NCBI GenBank assembly: GCA_021851885.1
Contig: JAJZBS010000006.1
Coordinates: 1 to 59,181, forward strand
From: Actinomycetes bacterium
Lineage (GTDB): Bacteria; Actinomycetota; Acidimicrobiia; Acidimicrobiales; JAMCQF01
Length of the DNA stretch: 59,181 nucleotides
Reading direction: 5' to 3'
Under the pieces are notes generated by a model that was not told where the DNA came from, searched no databases, and saw only the letters and a list, made by a program, of their open reading frames with translations. Of the stretch, positions 1 through 8,582 are shown in pieces (the stretch's first letter is position 1; each line of letters begins with the position of its first letter). A program made the translations under genes and the position numbers.

Positions 1-184
1 CAACACCCGCCCAGGCGGCGACGGCTCCGATGCCCAGACGGCGCGTCGACGGGGCCATGCGCGCGACGGCACCTGCGACGCGCCCACCGGGGCTTGGGCG
101 GCTCCCGGGGCTCGGGCGGCTGCCGGGGCTCGGGCGGCTGCCGGCCGGCGCGACGTCGGCGAGCGCCGCGCGCGTCGTGCCCAC
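1..184 (-). CDS. 5' end of an unidentified protein, cut by the window edge
   Basis: An open frame starts at a GTG (184) five bases after the alr stop and runs off the left edge, giving 61 residues. A G-G-T-G-G-G-G stretch inside the end of alr could serve as ribosome binding site. The visible part is V-G-T-T-R, then three copies of a Pro-Ser-Gly-Arg hexapeptide, then an Arg-rich stretch followed by the start of a small hydrophobic segment (RRLGIGAVAAWAGV). In many actinobacteria alr is followed by an alpha/beta hydrolase that begins with a similar N-terminal hydrophobic segment, then tsaE. That identity is inference from gene order only; no catalytic motif is visible. An internal ATG (55) is an alternative start that would leave the repeat outside the protein. 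Confidence 0.35.
   Translation of the reverse strand, partial: MGTTRAALADVAPAGSRPSPGSRPSPGSRPSPGGRVAGAVARMAPSTRRLGIGAVAAWAGV
89..142. repeat. 18-bp tandem repeat, three units
   Basis: Three consecutive 18-base units (89-106, 107-124, 125-142); the last two are identical and the first differs at two bases. Read on the minus strand they encode (Gly-Ser-Arg-Pro-Ser-Pro) repeats in the putative gene at the left edge. The unit length is a multiple of three, so the frame is kept. Confidence 0.8.
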
Positions 185-189
185 CCGGC

Positions 190-1455
190 TCACCCCACCG
201 ACAGCCGCGGGACGCGCGGTCCGATCCCGCAGAGGATCTCGTAGCTGATCGTGCCGCACAGGCGCGCCCACTCTTCGGCGTCGACCATCTCCCCCCCCTG
301 GCGGCCGAGGAGGACGACTTCGTCCCCGACAGCAACATCGTTATCCGGCCCGCAGTCGACGAGGAGCTGGTCCATCGTCACGACGCCCGCGAGAGGCCTG
401 CGCCTCCCCCCGATCAGCACAGCACCGCCCGCCAGCGAGAGACGCCTCGGCACGCCGTCCGCATAACCGAGGGGGACGACGGCCACCTGCGTCGGTGCAG
501 GCGTCGTGTAGAGGAGCCCGTAGGAAAGCCCTTCCCCGGCCCCGACACGCCGCACGTGGGCGACACGGGCCTTGAGCGACAGGGCCGGGGTGATCTCGTG
601 GCCACCGCCGGGGGCAGGTGCACCGTCTGGTGCGAAGGGCACGGGGGGGTAGCCGTACAGGGCGATGCCACAACGCACCATGGACAGTCGGGCCCGCGGA
701 TGGGCGATCGCCCCGGCCGAGTTGGCGGCGTGAACGATCGGTGGGTTGATGCCGTCGGCAGCCAGCCGCCGCCGCGCGTCGTCGAAGCACCGGAGCTGCG
801 CCGCCGTGAAACCGCGGTCCGGATCGCCGACCTCGAGAGGATCGTCGGCTTTTGCGAGATGGGTCCACAGCCCTTCGACGGCGACACCGTCCGCGACGGC
901 GGCGGCGCGGGCGACCGCGGGCAGCTCCGCCACGTCGGCGCCGACACGATGCATTCCGGTGTCGACCTTGAGGTGCACGCCCACAGATCCGTCCCGTCGG
1001 GTCGATCCACCGTGGGCGCCCGCGACGCCAGGCAAGGGTGCGGCGGCGGCGAAGGCGCGGGCGGCGGCTCCGGCTTTGGCGTGTCGTTCGGCGGAATCCG
1101 GGCCGGCCGCCGCCGCGACGGCCCGGACGCCGGCTGCCGTGTAGACCGTCGGCGTGAGCGCATAGGCCACCGCGTCGGCCATCGCCTCCGGTGGGGGCTC
1201 GGACAACAACAAGATGGGAGCGACGACGCCCGCTTCTCGCAGCGCCATCCCCTCTTCGACCGTGGCGACGGCAAGCCGATCGGCGCCGTGCGCGAGCACG
1301 GCCTCCGCGACGGTGATCGCCCCGTGGCCGTAGGCGTCGGCCTTGACGACGGCGCACAGGTGTGCAGGAGACGCGACCGACGCCAGAACAGCAGCGGCTC
1401 TGCCGAGCGCGCCCCGGTCGATCTCGGCCCATGCCGGGCGCAACAACCGGGTCAC
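190..1455 (-). CDS. alr: Alanine racemase
   Basis: PLP-dependent racemase (421 aa) converting L-alanine to D-alanine for peptidoglycan; cytosolic. The N-terminal motif AVVKADAYGHGA carries the PLP lysine (K38) and the family catalytic-tyrosine motif is present as LSYGLLYT in the C-terminal beta domain, followed by VPLGYADGVPR and the terminal signature GIGPRVPRL. Length is normal for the family. The GTG start at 1455 overlaps the nnr stop in a GTGA, so translation is probably coupled to nnr. It closes a run of wall-precursor genes (glmM, glmS, alr) transcribed right to left. Residue motifs are seen directly; function is by family. Confidence 0.95.
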   Translation of the reverse strand: MTRLLRPAWAEIDRGALGRAAAVLASVASPAHLCAVVKADAYGHGAITVAEAVLAHGADRLAVATVEEGMALREAGVVAPILLLSEPPPEAMADAVAYALTPTVYTAAGVRAVAAAAGPDSAERHAKAGAAARAFAAAAPLPGVAGAHGGSTRRDGSVGVHLKVDTGMHRVGADVAELPAVARAAAVADGVAVEGLWTHLAKADDPLEVGDPDRGFTAAQLRCFDDARRRLAADGINPPIVHAANSAGAIAHPRARLSMVRCGIALYGYPPVPFAPDGAPAPGGGHEITPALSLKARVAHVRRVGAGEGLSYGLLYTTPAPTQVAVVPLGYADGVPRRLSLAGGAVLIGGRRRPLAGVVTMDQLLVDCGPDNDVAVGDEVVLLGRQGGEMVDAEEWARLCGTISYEILCGIGPRVPRLSVG

Positions 1456-2933
1456 CGGCAGGCGTCCCGGCGCGCCGTCAACCACCGTGCGACGAGATCG
1501 GGCACGTCCCCGGCGACGAGCCCCTCCGCGTAGCCGAGGGCTGCCGCGCGCCCGTGCACGTGCGCGCCAAGAGCAGCCGCATCCAACGGGTCGCCGACAC
1601 CGCGGGCGACCAGTGCTGCGACCATGCCCGCAAGGACGTCTCCGGTCCCCGGGGTGGCGAGGCGGGCGTCGCCGGCGGTGACCAGGCGGGCGTTCCCGCC
1701 GGGATCGGCGACGACCGTCGTCGGGCCCTTCAAGAGCACGACGACTTTGAGGCGGGCGGCGACGGAGCGCACCCAGGCGATGCGGTCGGGACCCGGTGCG
1801 GGTCCGGCGAGGGACCCGAGCTCCCCTTCGTGGGGAGTCAGGACGACCGGCTCGGTCGTCGTGGCCCTCCTGCGAGCCAGGAGCTCCTCGGCGTCGTCGA
1901 TGCCACCGAGCGCGCCGATGGCGTCCGCGTCGAGGACGAGCGGCAGCCGGCAGGTGGCGACGAGACGGCGGACGCTCGCGACGGTCTCCGGCGCCCGGCC
2001 GAGGCCCGGTCCGGCTACGAGGACACGGCTGCGCTCGGCCGTCGCGCAAGCAGGCTGCGCCCAGTCCCCGGCGGGCAGGGCGACCACGACGGCGTCGCCT
2101 GCTTCGACGGAGACGGGGCCCGACGGCGATGCCGGGATGGCCAGGCGGACCATGCCGGACCCGGCGCGCAGCGCGGCGCGCGCACACAGCCCTGCAGCGC
2201 CCGTCATGCCGGGCGACCCGGCGACGACGGTGACGGCCGACCGCCACTTGTGGGTGTCGCGCGCTCGGGCAGGGACGAGCCTGTCCACGTCGGCATCCTC
2301 GACGAGGGCGATCACCGGCGGTCGGGACGACCCGTCTTGTGCCGCTGCGCTCTCCCGGCCGGCAAGGACGGCTCCGGCCGCATGCGGATCCCCCACGTCG
2401 ATGCCGATGTCTGCGACGGTCACGCGCCCGGCGAACGCCGGGCCGTCCCCCAAGAGGAGGCCCGGTTTGAGCGCGGCGAAGGTGACCGTCCGGTCGGCGT
2501 GCATGGGAAGCCCCGATGCAGAGCCGGTGTCCCCGTCGACGCCCGAGGGGATGTCGCACGCGACGACGGCACAGCCTTGCGGGACCGGCGGTGCGTCGTA
2601 GGACCCGCGAAATCCCGTCCCGTAGGCCGCGTCGACGACCGCGTCGGCACCGCGGACGGCGGATCCCAGCTCCCCGGCCGCCGCGGTCGCGTCGACCACC
2701 CGAACCCGGACACCGGCCAGTGCCAACTTGCCCGCGGCGACCCGCCCGTCCCCGCCGTTGTTCCCCTTGCCGGCGACCACCGTGACACGCCGCCCGTACG
2801 CGCCGCCGAGCGTCCGCAGGACCCCGCGAGCCAAGAAGGTCCCCGCCCGCTCCATCAGAACGGCGACCGGGGTCGTCTCCTGGGCCGCCATGTCCGCTTC
2901 TCGCATGGCAGCGACGTCGAGAACCGGTCTCAT
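1452..2933 (-). CDS. nnr: Bifunctional NAD(P)H-hydrate epimerase / ADP-dependent dehydratase
   Basis: Metabolite-repair enzyme (493 aa) that restores hydrated NAD(P)H: the N-terminal YjeF_N domain epimerises R/S-NAD(P)HX and the C-terminal ribokinase-like domain dehydrates the S form using ADP or ATP. Residues 55-63 give the Gly/Asn-rich nucleotide loop (AGKGNNGGDG) of the epimerase; the second half has AGPGLGRAPE and near residue 430 the anion-hole motif PGTGDVLAG with its catalytic Asp. The ATG at 2933 is chosen over an in-frame ATG 36 bases upstream because it follows a strong GAGGAGG and begins with the usual MRPVLDVAAMREAD. It lies 10 bases after acpS and overlaps alr by 4 bases, the common actinobacterial order. 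Confidence 0.93.
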   Translation of the reverse strand: MRPVLDVAAMREADMAAQETTPVAVLMERAGTFLARGVLRTLGGAYGRRVTVVAGKGNNGGDGRVAAGKLALAGVRVRVVDATAAAGELGSAVRGADAVVDAAYGTGFRGSYDAPPVPQGCAVVACDIPSGVDGDTGSASGLPMHADRTVTFAALKPGLLLGDGPAFAGRVTVADIGIDVGDPHAAGAVLAGRESAAAQDGSSRPPVIALVEDADVDRLVPARARDTHKWRSAVTVVAGSPGMTGAAGLCARAALRAGSGMVRLAIPASPSGPVSVEAGDAVVVALPAGDWAQPACATAERSRVLVAGPGLGRAPETVASVRRLVATCRLPLVLDADAIGALGGIDDAEELLARRRATTTEPVVLTPHEGELGSLAGPAPGPDRIAWVRSVAARLKVVVLLKGPTTVVADPGGNARLVTAGDARLATPGTGDVLAGMVAALVARGVGDPLDAAALGAHVHGRAAALGYAEGLVAGDVPDLVARWLTARRDACR

Positions 2934-2943
2934 CGCCTCCTCG

Positions 2944-3333
2944 TCACCTGTCCCCAAGCGCGACGACACAGGCCGCCGCGGTCGTGGCGGTGTGCGTCAG
3001 CGTCACGAGCCAGGAGGTCACACCGCGCGAAACTGCGACCTCTTGTGCCCGGCGGCGCATCTCGATCCGGGGCGCACCGGTCTCAAGGCTCACGACTTCG
3101 ACATCGGTGAAGCCAATCGCGCCGAAACCCGCGCCCAAGGACTTCATCGCGGCTTCCTTGGCTGCAAAGCGCGCTGCCAGGCGCTGGGCGATGCGTGCCG
3201 GCGAGCCGTGGGTGACGTCGGTCTCCCCGGAGGTGAACAACCGGTCGGCGATACCGGGCCGGCGGTCGAGGACGCGGGCGAAGCGCTCGATGTCGACAAG
3301 GTCCAGACCGATCCCTAGCACCGACACGGTCAC
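2944..3333 (-). CDS. acpS: Holo-[acyl-carrier-protein] synthase
   Basis: AcpS (129 aa) moves the 4'-phosphopantetheine of CoA onto the ACP serine, activating fatty-acid synthesis. The diagnostic N-terminal motif GIGLDLVDIERF (metal-binding Asp) and the RFAAKEAAMKSLG motif (metal-binding Glu, CoA contact) are both present, with the typical C-terminal strand SWLVTLTHTATTAAACV. The GTG start at 3333 overlaps the glmS stop by four bases (GTGA); the next GTG, two codons on, is an alternative. Length is usual for AcpS-type PPTases. Confidence 0.95.
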   Translation of the reverse strand: MTVSVLGIGLDLVDIERFARVLDRRPGIADRLFTSGETDVTHGSPARIAQRLAARFAAKEAAMKSLGAGFGAIGFTDVEVVSLETGAPRIEMRRRAQEVAVSRGVTSWLVTLTHTATTAAACVVALGDR

Positions 3334-5222
3334 TCCACCGTGACGGTCTTGGCCAGGTTGCGCGGGCGGTCGACGTCGAAGCCGTGGGAGCGGGCCAGCA
3401 CATAGGCCAGCACCTGGAGCGGCACCACGTTGACGATCGGTGCGAGCAGGGGCAGCGTCGGTGGGACCCATAAGACGTCATCTGCCCAGCCGGCCGTCTC
3501 CTCGTCTCCGTCCTCACAGACAGCCACGACGGTGGCACCTCGCGCCTTGGCCTCGGCGATGTTCGCCATCGTCTTCTCCCACACGGCCGAGCGCGTCGCG
3601 ACGGCGACCACCACTGTTCCCGGCTCGATCAAGGCAATGGGACCGTGCTTCATCTCCCCGGCCGGGTAGCCCTCGGCGTGGAGGTAGGCGATCTCCTTGA
3701 GCTTGAGAGCTCCTTCGAGGGCGACGGGGTATCCGGCGTGGCGGCCGATGTACAAGAAGTTGTGCGCGCCCACGCTGTCCTCGGCCACCTTTGTGTAGGC
3801 GTCGAAGCGACCGACGGCCTTGGCCACCAGGCCCGGGAGCCCTGCCATGGCCTGGAGCAGGTCGGCTGCCCTGTCAGGCGCGAGGGTGCCTCGGTGCTCG
3901 GCGAGGCGCAATGCCAGCAAGTCCATGGCGACGATCTGGGAAAGGAACGTCTTCGTCGCGGCGACCCCGACCTCGGGCCCGGCGCGGGTGTAGAGGACCG
4001 CATCGGCGTCACGAGTCATCGAGGAGCCGACGACGTTGGTCACCGCGATGACCGGGGCGTCCTGGCGGGCGCACATACGCGCCGCTTCGAGTGTGTCGAT
4101 CGTCTCGCCCGACTGGCTGACGGCCACCACGAGCGTGCCGCGATCGAGCGGCGGATCGCGATAGCGCAGCTCGCTCGCTATCTCGACGTCGGCAGGGAGG
4201 CGCATCCACGACTCCACGGCCAGGCGTGCAATATGCGCCGCGTGCAGGCTGCTGCCGCAGGCGACGAACGCGACACGCGACACCGCGGAGGGATCGATCC
4301 CGGCAAAGCCGTCTCCTTCCACGGCGCCGCCGCGAGCCAACAGGGCACCCGGATGCTCGCCGATGCGGCCGCGCAGCGTGTCGGCGACCGCGGCGGGCTG
4401 CTCGTGGATCTCCTTGAGCATGAACGTCGCGTACCCGCTCTTCTGGGCTGCGTCGAGGTCCCAGTGCACATCGAGGGTCGCCGGGACGACTTCGTCACCC
4501 GCCGCCGATGTGACCCGGATGCGCTCGGGGCGGATCTCGGCCACCTGATCGTCGTCCAGGACGAAGTAGCTGCTGGCCACTCCGAGGAGGGCCGGGATGT
4601 CCGAAGCGAGGTAGGACGAGCCGTCAGAGGTGGCGAGCACGAGCGGGGAGACTTTGCGCGCGGCGACGATCAGCTCCGGGTCCTGCGCGCTGATGACGGC
4701 CACAGCGAACGAACCGGTGACGCGCGAAATTGCGGCGCGCACAGCCGTGGCAAGGGGCATCGAGGTGGCGCGGGGCCCGCCGGATGCAGCGAGCTCCGCT
4801 TCGACCAAGTGGGCGACGACCTCGCTGTCGGTCGTCGACGCGAAGACGTGGCCGGCGGCGGCGAGCTCGTCGCGCAAGGCGGCGTGGTTCTCGATGATCC
4901 CGTTGTGGACGACGGCGATCTCGCCGGCGCAGTCGGCGTGCGGATGGGCGTTCTCTTCCGTCGGCGTCCCATGGGTCGCCCAGCGCGTATGGCCGATCCC
5001 GGCCCGGGCGCCGTCGGTCCCCGCGGGAAAAGCCGCGTCCACCGCCCGGCGCAAGGTCGCGAGGGAACCAGCCCCCGTGGCTGCCCGCACCCGGACCGGG
5101 CCGGCAGTGGCCGCCAGGGCGATCCCGGCAGAGTCGTAGCCGCGGTACTCGAGACGGGCGAGTCCGTCGAGCAGGATGGGCAGCGCAGGCGCTCGGCCCG
5201 TGACGCCGATGATGCCGCACAT
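3330..5222 (-). CDS. glmS: Glutamine-fructose-6-phosphate aminotransferase
   Basis: GlmS (630 aa) makes glucosamine-6-phosphate from fructose-6-phosphate and glutamine, the committed step to UDP-GlcNAc. After Met removal the N-terminal nucleophile Cys is exposed (MCGIIGVTG), followed by LEYRGYDSAGIA and the glutaminase motifs HTRWATHG and HNGIIENH. Two SIS sugar-isomerase domains follow (ACGSSLHAAHIAR; SQSGETIDT; later YIGRHAGYPVALEGALKLKEIAY), and the protein ends with the conserved PRNLAKTVTVE. It is slightly longer than the roughly 610-residue norm, with extra Ala-rich loops in the glutaminase half. It lies just after glmM and overlaps acpS. No glmS riboswitch is visible upstream; only 11 bases separate it from glmM. 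Confidence 0.97.
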   Translation of the reverse strand: MCGIIGVTGRAPALPILLDGLARLEYRGYDSAGIALAATAGPVRVRAATGAGSLATLRRAVDAAFPAGTDGARAGIGHTRWATHGTPTEENAHPHADCAGEIAVVHNGIIENHAALRDELAAAGHVFASTTDSEVVAHLVEAELAASGGPRATSMPLATAVRAAISRVTGSFAVAVISAQDPELIVAARKVSPLVLATSDGSSYLASDIPALLGVASSYFVLDDDQVAEIRPERIRVTSAAGDEVVPATLDVHWDLDAAQKSGYATFMLKEIHEQPAAVADTLRGRIGEHPGALLARGGAVEGDGFAGIDPSAVSRVAFVACGSSLHAAHIARLAVESWMRLPADVEIASELRYRDPPLDRGTLVVAVSQSGETIDTLEAARMCARQDAPVIAVTNVVGSSMTRDADAVLYTRAGPEVGVAATKTFLSQIVAMDLLALRLAEHRGTLAPDRAADLLQAMAGLPGLVAKAVGRFDAYTKVAEDSVGAHNFLYIGRHAGYPVALEGALKLKEIAYLHAEGYPAGEMKHGPIALIEPGTVVVAVATRSAVWEKTMANIAEAKARGATVVAVCEDGDEETAGWADDVLWVPPTLPLLAPIVNVVPLQVLAYVLARSHGFDVDRPRNLAKTVTVE

Positions 5223-5233
5223 AATTCCCCAGG

Positions 5234-6574
5234 CTACGACGAGCCCAGTGCGTGGGCGACCGCAGCACTTAGACGTGCCACCGCAGCGCGCGCTTGCTCG
5301 TCAGTAGGGGCCTCGACCATGACGCGCACGGCGGCCTCGGTGCCACTCGCCCGGACGACCACCCGGCCCCGATCGGCGAGCTCCGCTTCCACGACGGCCA
5401 CCTCGGCCCAGAGTGGCTTCGCGTCGTCCAGGCTGGCCACGTCGGCGACGGCGACCGTCGCGCTCGCCTGAGGAAGGCGTGTCATCGCCCCGGCAGCAAG
5501 ATCTGCGAGCGGTTGCTTCGCGCGGCACACCAGATCGCAGAGCATGACCGCTGTGAGAATCCCGTCCCCGGTCGTGGCCCGGTCGCGGAAGACGATGTGC
5601 CCGGACTGTTCGCCCCCGAGGACGAACCCGCCGGCGTCCATCGCCTGGAGGACGTTGCGGTCCCCAACGGGGCACGACACGACCGTGACGCCGATGGCGT
5701 CCATCGCCCGGGTGAGGCCGAGGTTGGACAGGACGGTTGCGACGATCGTCTTTCCCTCCAGGCGCCCCTGTGCCTGGAGGTCGGCTGCGAACAGGGCGAG
5801 CAGGACGTCGCCGTCCACCAGGTTCCCGTCGGCGTCACAAGCGACGAGGCGGTCGGCGTCCCCGTCCAGGGCGAGCCCGAGGTCGGCACCGCTGTCGCGC
5901 ACAGAAGCGATGAGCGCCTCCGGGTGCGTCGAGCCACACCCGTCGTTGATGTTCTCACCGTTCGGCGTCGCGCCAATGGTCTGGATGCGTGCGCCAAGGC
6001 GCGCGAAGACCAACGGCGCCACCTCGGTCGCGGCGCCGTTGGCGGCGTCGACGACGACGGTCAGGCCGTCGAGGCTCCCGCCCTCGACAGAGGCACACAG
6101 GTGGTCGACGTAGTCGTCGTGCGCGCCGGCGTAGGTGGTCAGAGCCCCAACGGTGGGATCGCCGAGGTCCGCCTCGTCGGTCCCGAGGACGGCGTCCAGG
6201 GCTTCTTCGATCACGGCCTCGGTCTTCCTCGGGATCTTCCGTCCGGTCGCGTCGAAGACCTTGACGCCGTTGTCCCGGTAGGGGTTGTGCGAGGCCGAGA
6301 CCACAAAAGCCGGCACGGAGCGCGACGCGGCTGCGAATGCGATGCCCGGCGTCGGCAGGACGCCGAGATCGCAGACGTCGGTCCCCTCGGCGGCGAGGCC
6401 CGCCGACAATGCGGCCTGCAGGAGCGGTCCGGAACGGCGCGTGTCACGACCAACGAGGACGCTGCCTGGTCCGAGTGCCCTGGCGCAGGCCCGCCCGAGG
6501 GCGAGGAGGAGCTCGGGTGTGAGCTCGGTGTTGGCGACGCCGCGAATCCCGTCCGTCCCGAAGCGGGCGCGCAA
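5234..6574 (-). CDS. glmM: Phosphoglucosamine mutase
   Basis: GlmM (446 aa) converts glucosamine-6-P to glucosamine-1-P for UDP-GlcNAc synthesis; it works directly upstream of glmS in the pathway context. Motifs: FGTDGIRGVAN at the N-terminus, the phosphoserine loop VVSASHNPY (Ser95 by the start used here), the Mg site LDGDADRL, GEQSGHIVF for substrate specificity, and RASGTEAAVRVMVEA near the end. The frame is open upstream into rpsI, but family alignment puts the start beside RFGTDGIRG; the best candidate is TTG at 6574, four bases after the rpsI stop. The Shine-Dalgarno there is weak, so translation may rely on termination-reinitiation. Confidence 0.93.
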   Translation of the reverse strand: MRARFGTDGIRGVANTELTPELLLALGRACARALGPGSVLVGRDTRRSGPLLQAALSAGLAAEGTDVCDLGVLPTPGIAFAAASRSVPAFVVSASHNPYRDNGVKVFDATGRKIPRKTEAVIEEALDAVLGTDEADLGDPTVGALTTYAGAHDDYVDHLCASVEGGSLDGLTVVVDAANGAATEVAPLVFARLGARIQTIGATPNGENINDGCGSTHPEALIASVRDSGADLGLALDGDADRLVACDADGNLVDGDVLLALFAADLQAQGRLEGKTIVATVLSNLGLTRAMDAIGVTVVSCPVGDRNVLQAMDAGGFVLGGEQSGHIVFRDRATTGDGILTAVMLCDLVCRAKQPLADLAAGAMTRLPQASATVAVADVASLDDAKPLWAEVAVVEAELADRGRVVVRASGTEAAVRVMVEAPTDEQARAAVARLSAAVAHALGSS

Positions 6575-6578
6575 CGCT

Positions 6579-6971
6579 CTACCGCTTCGAATACTGCGGC
6601 GCCTTGCGAGCCTTCTTGAGCCCGTACTTCTTGCTCTCCTTCTCCCGGGCGTCACGGGTCAGGAGGCCGGAGCGCTTGAGGCTCGAGCGCGTCTGCGGTT
6701 CGATCTCCGCCAAGCCACGAGCGATGCCGAGGCGCAGGGCGCCGGCTTGGCCGGTCGCTCCACCGCCCGTGATGGTGGCGTCGACGTCGTAGGCGCCCTC
6801 TGCGGCTGCCAGGCGCAGAGGCTCGGCTGCGACCATGCGCGCCGTAGCCGAGGGGAAGTACTGCTCGAAGGGACGACGATTCACGGCGATGACGCCCGTG
6901 CCGGGACGGATGCGGACGCGTGCGACCGCGGCCTTGCGGCGTCCCGTCGACTGGACCAGTGGCTTGGGCAT
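6579..6971 (-). CDS. rpsI: 30S ribosomal protein S9
   Basis: Small-subunit head protein uS9 (130 aa) whose C-terminal tail reaches the P-site tRNA. The family signatures [32 protein letters not shown] and the basic tail ending in KAPQYSKR (C-terminal Arg contacting tRNA) are all present. The length equals the family norm. It follows rplM by 40 bases, the conserved rplM-rpsI pair. Confidence 0.98.
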   Translation of the reverse strand: MPKPLVQSTGRRKAAVARVRIRPGTGVIAVNRRPFEQYFPSATARMVAAEPLRLAAAEGAYDVDATITGGGATGQAGALRLGIARGLAEIEPQTRSSLKRSGLLTRDAREKESKKYGLKKARKAPQYSKR

Positions 6972-7011
6972 GGGCTCCTCTCGGTTTCCCTATCGCGTCG
7001 GCGAGGCGGCG

Positions 7012-7473
7012 TCAGCCGCGCGACGATGCCGTCCGACGGGCGTCCGGCAGGTCGAGCGGCTCAGGCGACTGGGCGGCGTGGGGGTGGGTCGGTCCGGCGT
7101 AGACCTTGAGCTTGGTGAGCATCTGACGGCCGAGGGGGCCCTTGGGGAGCATGCCCCGCACCGCCCGGCGGACAACCTCCTCCGGCTTCGTGTCGAGAAG
7201 CTCGGCGTAGGAGCGGCTCTTCAGGCCCCCGGGATAGCCGCTGTGGCGGTAGGCCAGTTCGCGCTCTGCTTTGCCGGCCGTCATGTGGACTCGGGAGGCG
7301 TTGACGACGACGACATGGTCGCCGGTGTCGAGATGAGGCACGAAAATGGGCTTGTGCTTGCCCCGCAGGATCCGCGCGACCTCGGTGGCGAGCCGCCCCA
7401 GGACCATCCCCTCGGCGTCGACGACATACCAGCCGTGGACCACCTCGGATGCTTTCGGTGAGTACGTGCGCAC
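7012..7473 (-). CDS. rplM: 50S ribosomal protein L13
   Basis: uL13 (153 aa), an early-assembly 23S rRNA binder. Recognised by WYVVDAEGMVLGRLATEVARILRGK, the GDHVVVVNASRV strand and the signature GYPGGLKSRSYAELL; the RAVRGMLPKGPLGRQML segment follows. The GTG start at 7473 sits behind GAAGGACCTGT; the open frame continues upstream but without family similarity. About 10 extra C-terminal residues (Pro/Ser/Arg) extend it beyond the usual 142-147. A 122-base gap from truA suggests its own promoter or leader. Confidence 0.97.
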   Translation of the reverse strand: MRTYSPKASEVVHGWYVVDAEGMVLGRLATEVARILRGKHKPIFVPHLDTGDHVVVVNASRVHMTAGKAERELAYRHSGYPGGLKSRSYAELLDTKPEEVVRRAVRGMLPKGPLGRQMLTKLKVYAGPTHPHAAQSPEPLDLPDARRTASSRG

Positions 7474-7595
7474 AGGTCCAGGTCCTTCGTTCTCTGTCGC
7501 CGGGGTGCCGCAAGGGTCTGCGCCCCGGGGTCTCCCCGCCGGAGCACGCACGCGCCGGGATGTCCAAGCGTGCGGCAACCGCCTTTCGCGACCCC
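7474..7595 (-). promoter_or_regulatory. truA-rplM intergenic leader (candidate)
   Basis: 122 bases between the truA stop and rplM start, one of few real gaps in the cluster. A 5-bp inverted repeat (CCCCT/AGGGG) straddles the truA stop around 7592-7606. No convincing -35/-10 pair was found, so a promoter or L13-type autoregulatory leader is only suspected. Confidence 0.25.
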
Positions 7596-8570
7596 TCAAC
7601 GATAGGGGCTCCTGGGCACATCGGCAACCTCCCCCCTTTGCGGGGTGGAGTGGGCCGGGTCTGGCAGGGGGGCGGAGCCGGTTGGCGCGTAGGAGACATG
7701 CAGCAAGTAGAGCCCGTCGGGGGGCGCCAGCTGGCCGGCCGTAGAGCGGTCCCGGGAGGCCAGGATCGATGCCACATGCCCGGCTTTGCGGCGCCCGCAG
7801 CCCACGTCGACGAGGGTGCCGACGACGGACCGGACCATCTGGTGGCAGAAAGCGTTTGCCTCGATCTCGAAGTAGAGCAAGTCGCCGGGGCCTTTGCGCC
7901 AGGTCGCATCCGTCACGCGCCGCACGAGCGACGGCTCCGACGCCGTGCCCTCGTCGCTCACAGGCGCCTTCGGCCGGCGGCAGAAGGCCGCGAAATCGTG
8001 CTCACCGAGCAGAGGATCGCAGCCGAGCCGGAGGGCGCGCAGGTCCAGGGGGCGCTCGACCTGCCAGGCAAGTCCCGCCAGGAAGGGATCGGGAAGCGGC
8101 GCCGTCAGCAGCACGTAGCGGTACCGACGCGCGGTGGCCGAGCGACGAGCGTCGAATTGGGGGTCGGCTTCGGCGACCTCGCGCAGGACGATCGCCGGTG
8201 CAAGCATCTTGTTGCACGAGCGCTTGAGGGCGACGAGGTCGACGCCGGCAGCGGTGTCGAAGTGCACGACCTGGCCCCAGGCGTGCACACCGGCGTCGGT
8301 CCGCCCCGCACAGGTGATCTCGACCTCGTGGCCGCTGACGCGCTCCAACGCTTCGGCCAGCTCGCCGGCGACGGTGCGCTGGCCCGGCTGGTGAGCAAAG
8401 CCCCGGAAGGGGCGGCCGTCGTATGCGACGACCGCAGCGACACGGCGCCGCGGTTCTTCGTCGCTAGTGATGGGGCCCCCAGGGGCCGTCGGGCCTTTCC
8501 GGGCGCTCTGGCCTTTCCGGGCCGTCGGGCCTTTCCGGGCGCTCTGGCCTTTCCGGGCGCTCTGGCCCAT
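7596..8570 (-). CDS. truA: tRNA pseudouridine(38-40) synthase
   Basis: TruA (324 aa) isomerises uridines 38-40 in the anticodon arm. The catalytic Asp is D92 in AGRTDAGVHAWGQVVHF; YDGRPFRGF, the CAFCHQMVRSVVGTLVDVG-like region (EANAFCHQMVRS) and the R-x-x-Y-R-Y-V-L strand are present. With the ATG at 8570, 12 bases after rplQ, the first 31 residues are five hexapeptide repeats of G-Q/P-S/T-A-R-K, which no TruA needs; the core begins near residue 43. There is no strong Shine-Dalgarno at 8570, so a non-ATG start inside the frame cannot be excluded. Position after rpoA-rplQ is the usual actinobacterial and firmicute context. Confidence 0.92.
   Translation of the reverse strand: MGQSARKGQSARKGPTARKGQSARKGPTAPGGPITSDEEPRRRVAAVVAYDGRPFRGFAHQPGQRTVAGELAEALERVSGHEVEITCAGRTDAGVHAWGQVVHFDTAAGVDLVALKRSCNKMLAPAIVLREVAEADPQFDARRSATARRYRYVLLTAPLPDPFLAGLAWQVERPLDLRALRLGCDPLLGEHDFAAFCRRPKAPVSDEGTASEPSLVRRVTDATWRKGPGDLLYFEIEANAFCHQMVRSVVGTLVDVGCGRRKAGHVASILASRDRSTAGQLAPPDGLYLLHVSYAPTGSAPLPDPAHSTPQRGEVADVPRSPYR
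8478..8567. repeat. 18-bp minisatellite at the 5' end of truA
   Basis: Five tandem 18-base units. On the minus strand they encode GQSARK, GQSARK, GPTARK, GQSARK and GPTAPG directly after the putative start Met of TruA. Units differ by a few bases between a GQSARK and a GPTARK version. Confidence 0.8.
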
Positions 8571-8582
8571 GGCGCGATTGGG

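Noticed and set aside
5223-5233. glmS riboswitch/ribozyme
   Set aside because: Only 11 bases separate glmM and glmS; no room for the ribozyme.
3645-5471. Long plus-strand open frame opposite glmS
   Set aside because: Antisense shadow typical of very high GC; no family motifs, and glmS on the other strand is complete.
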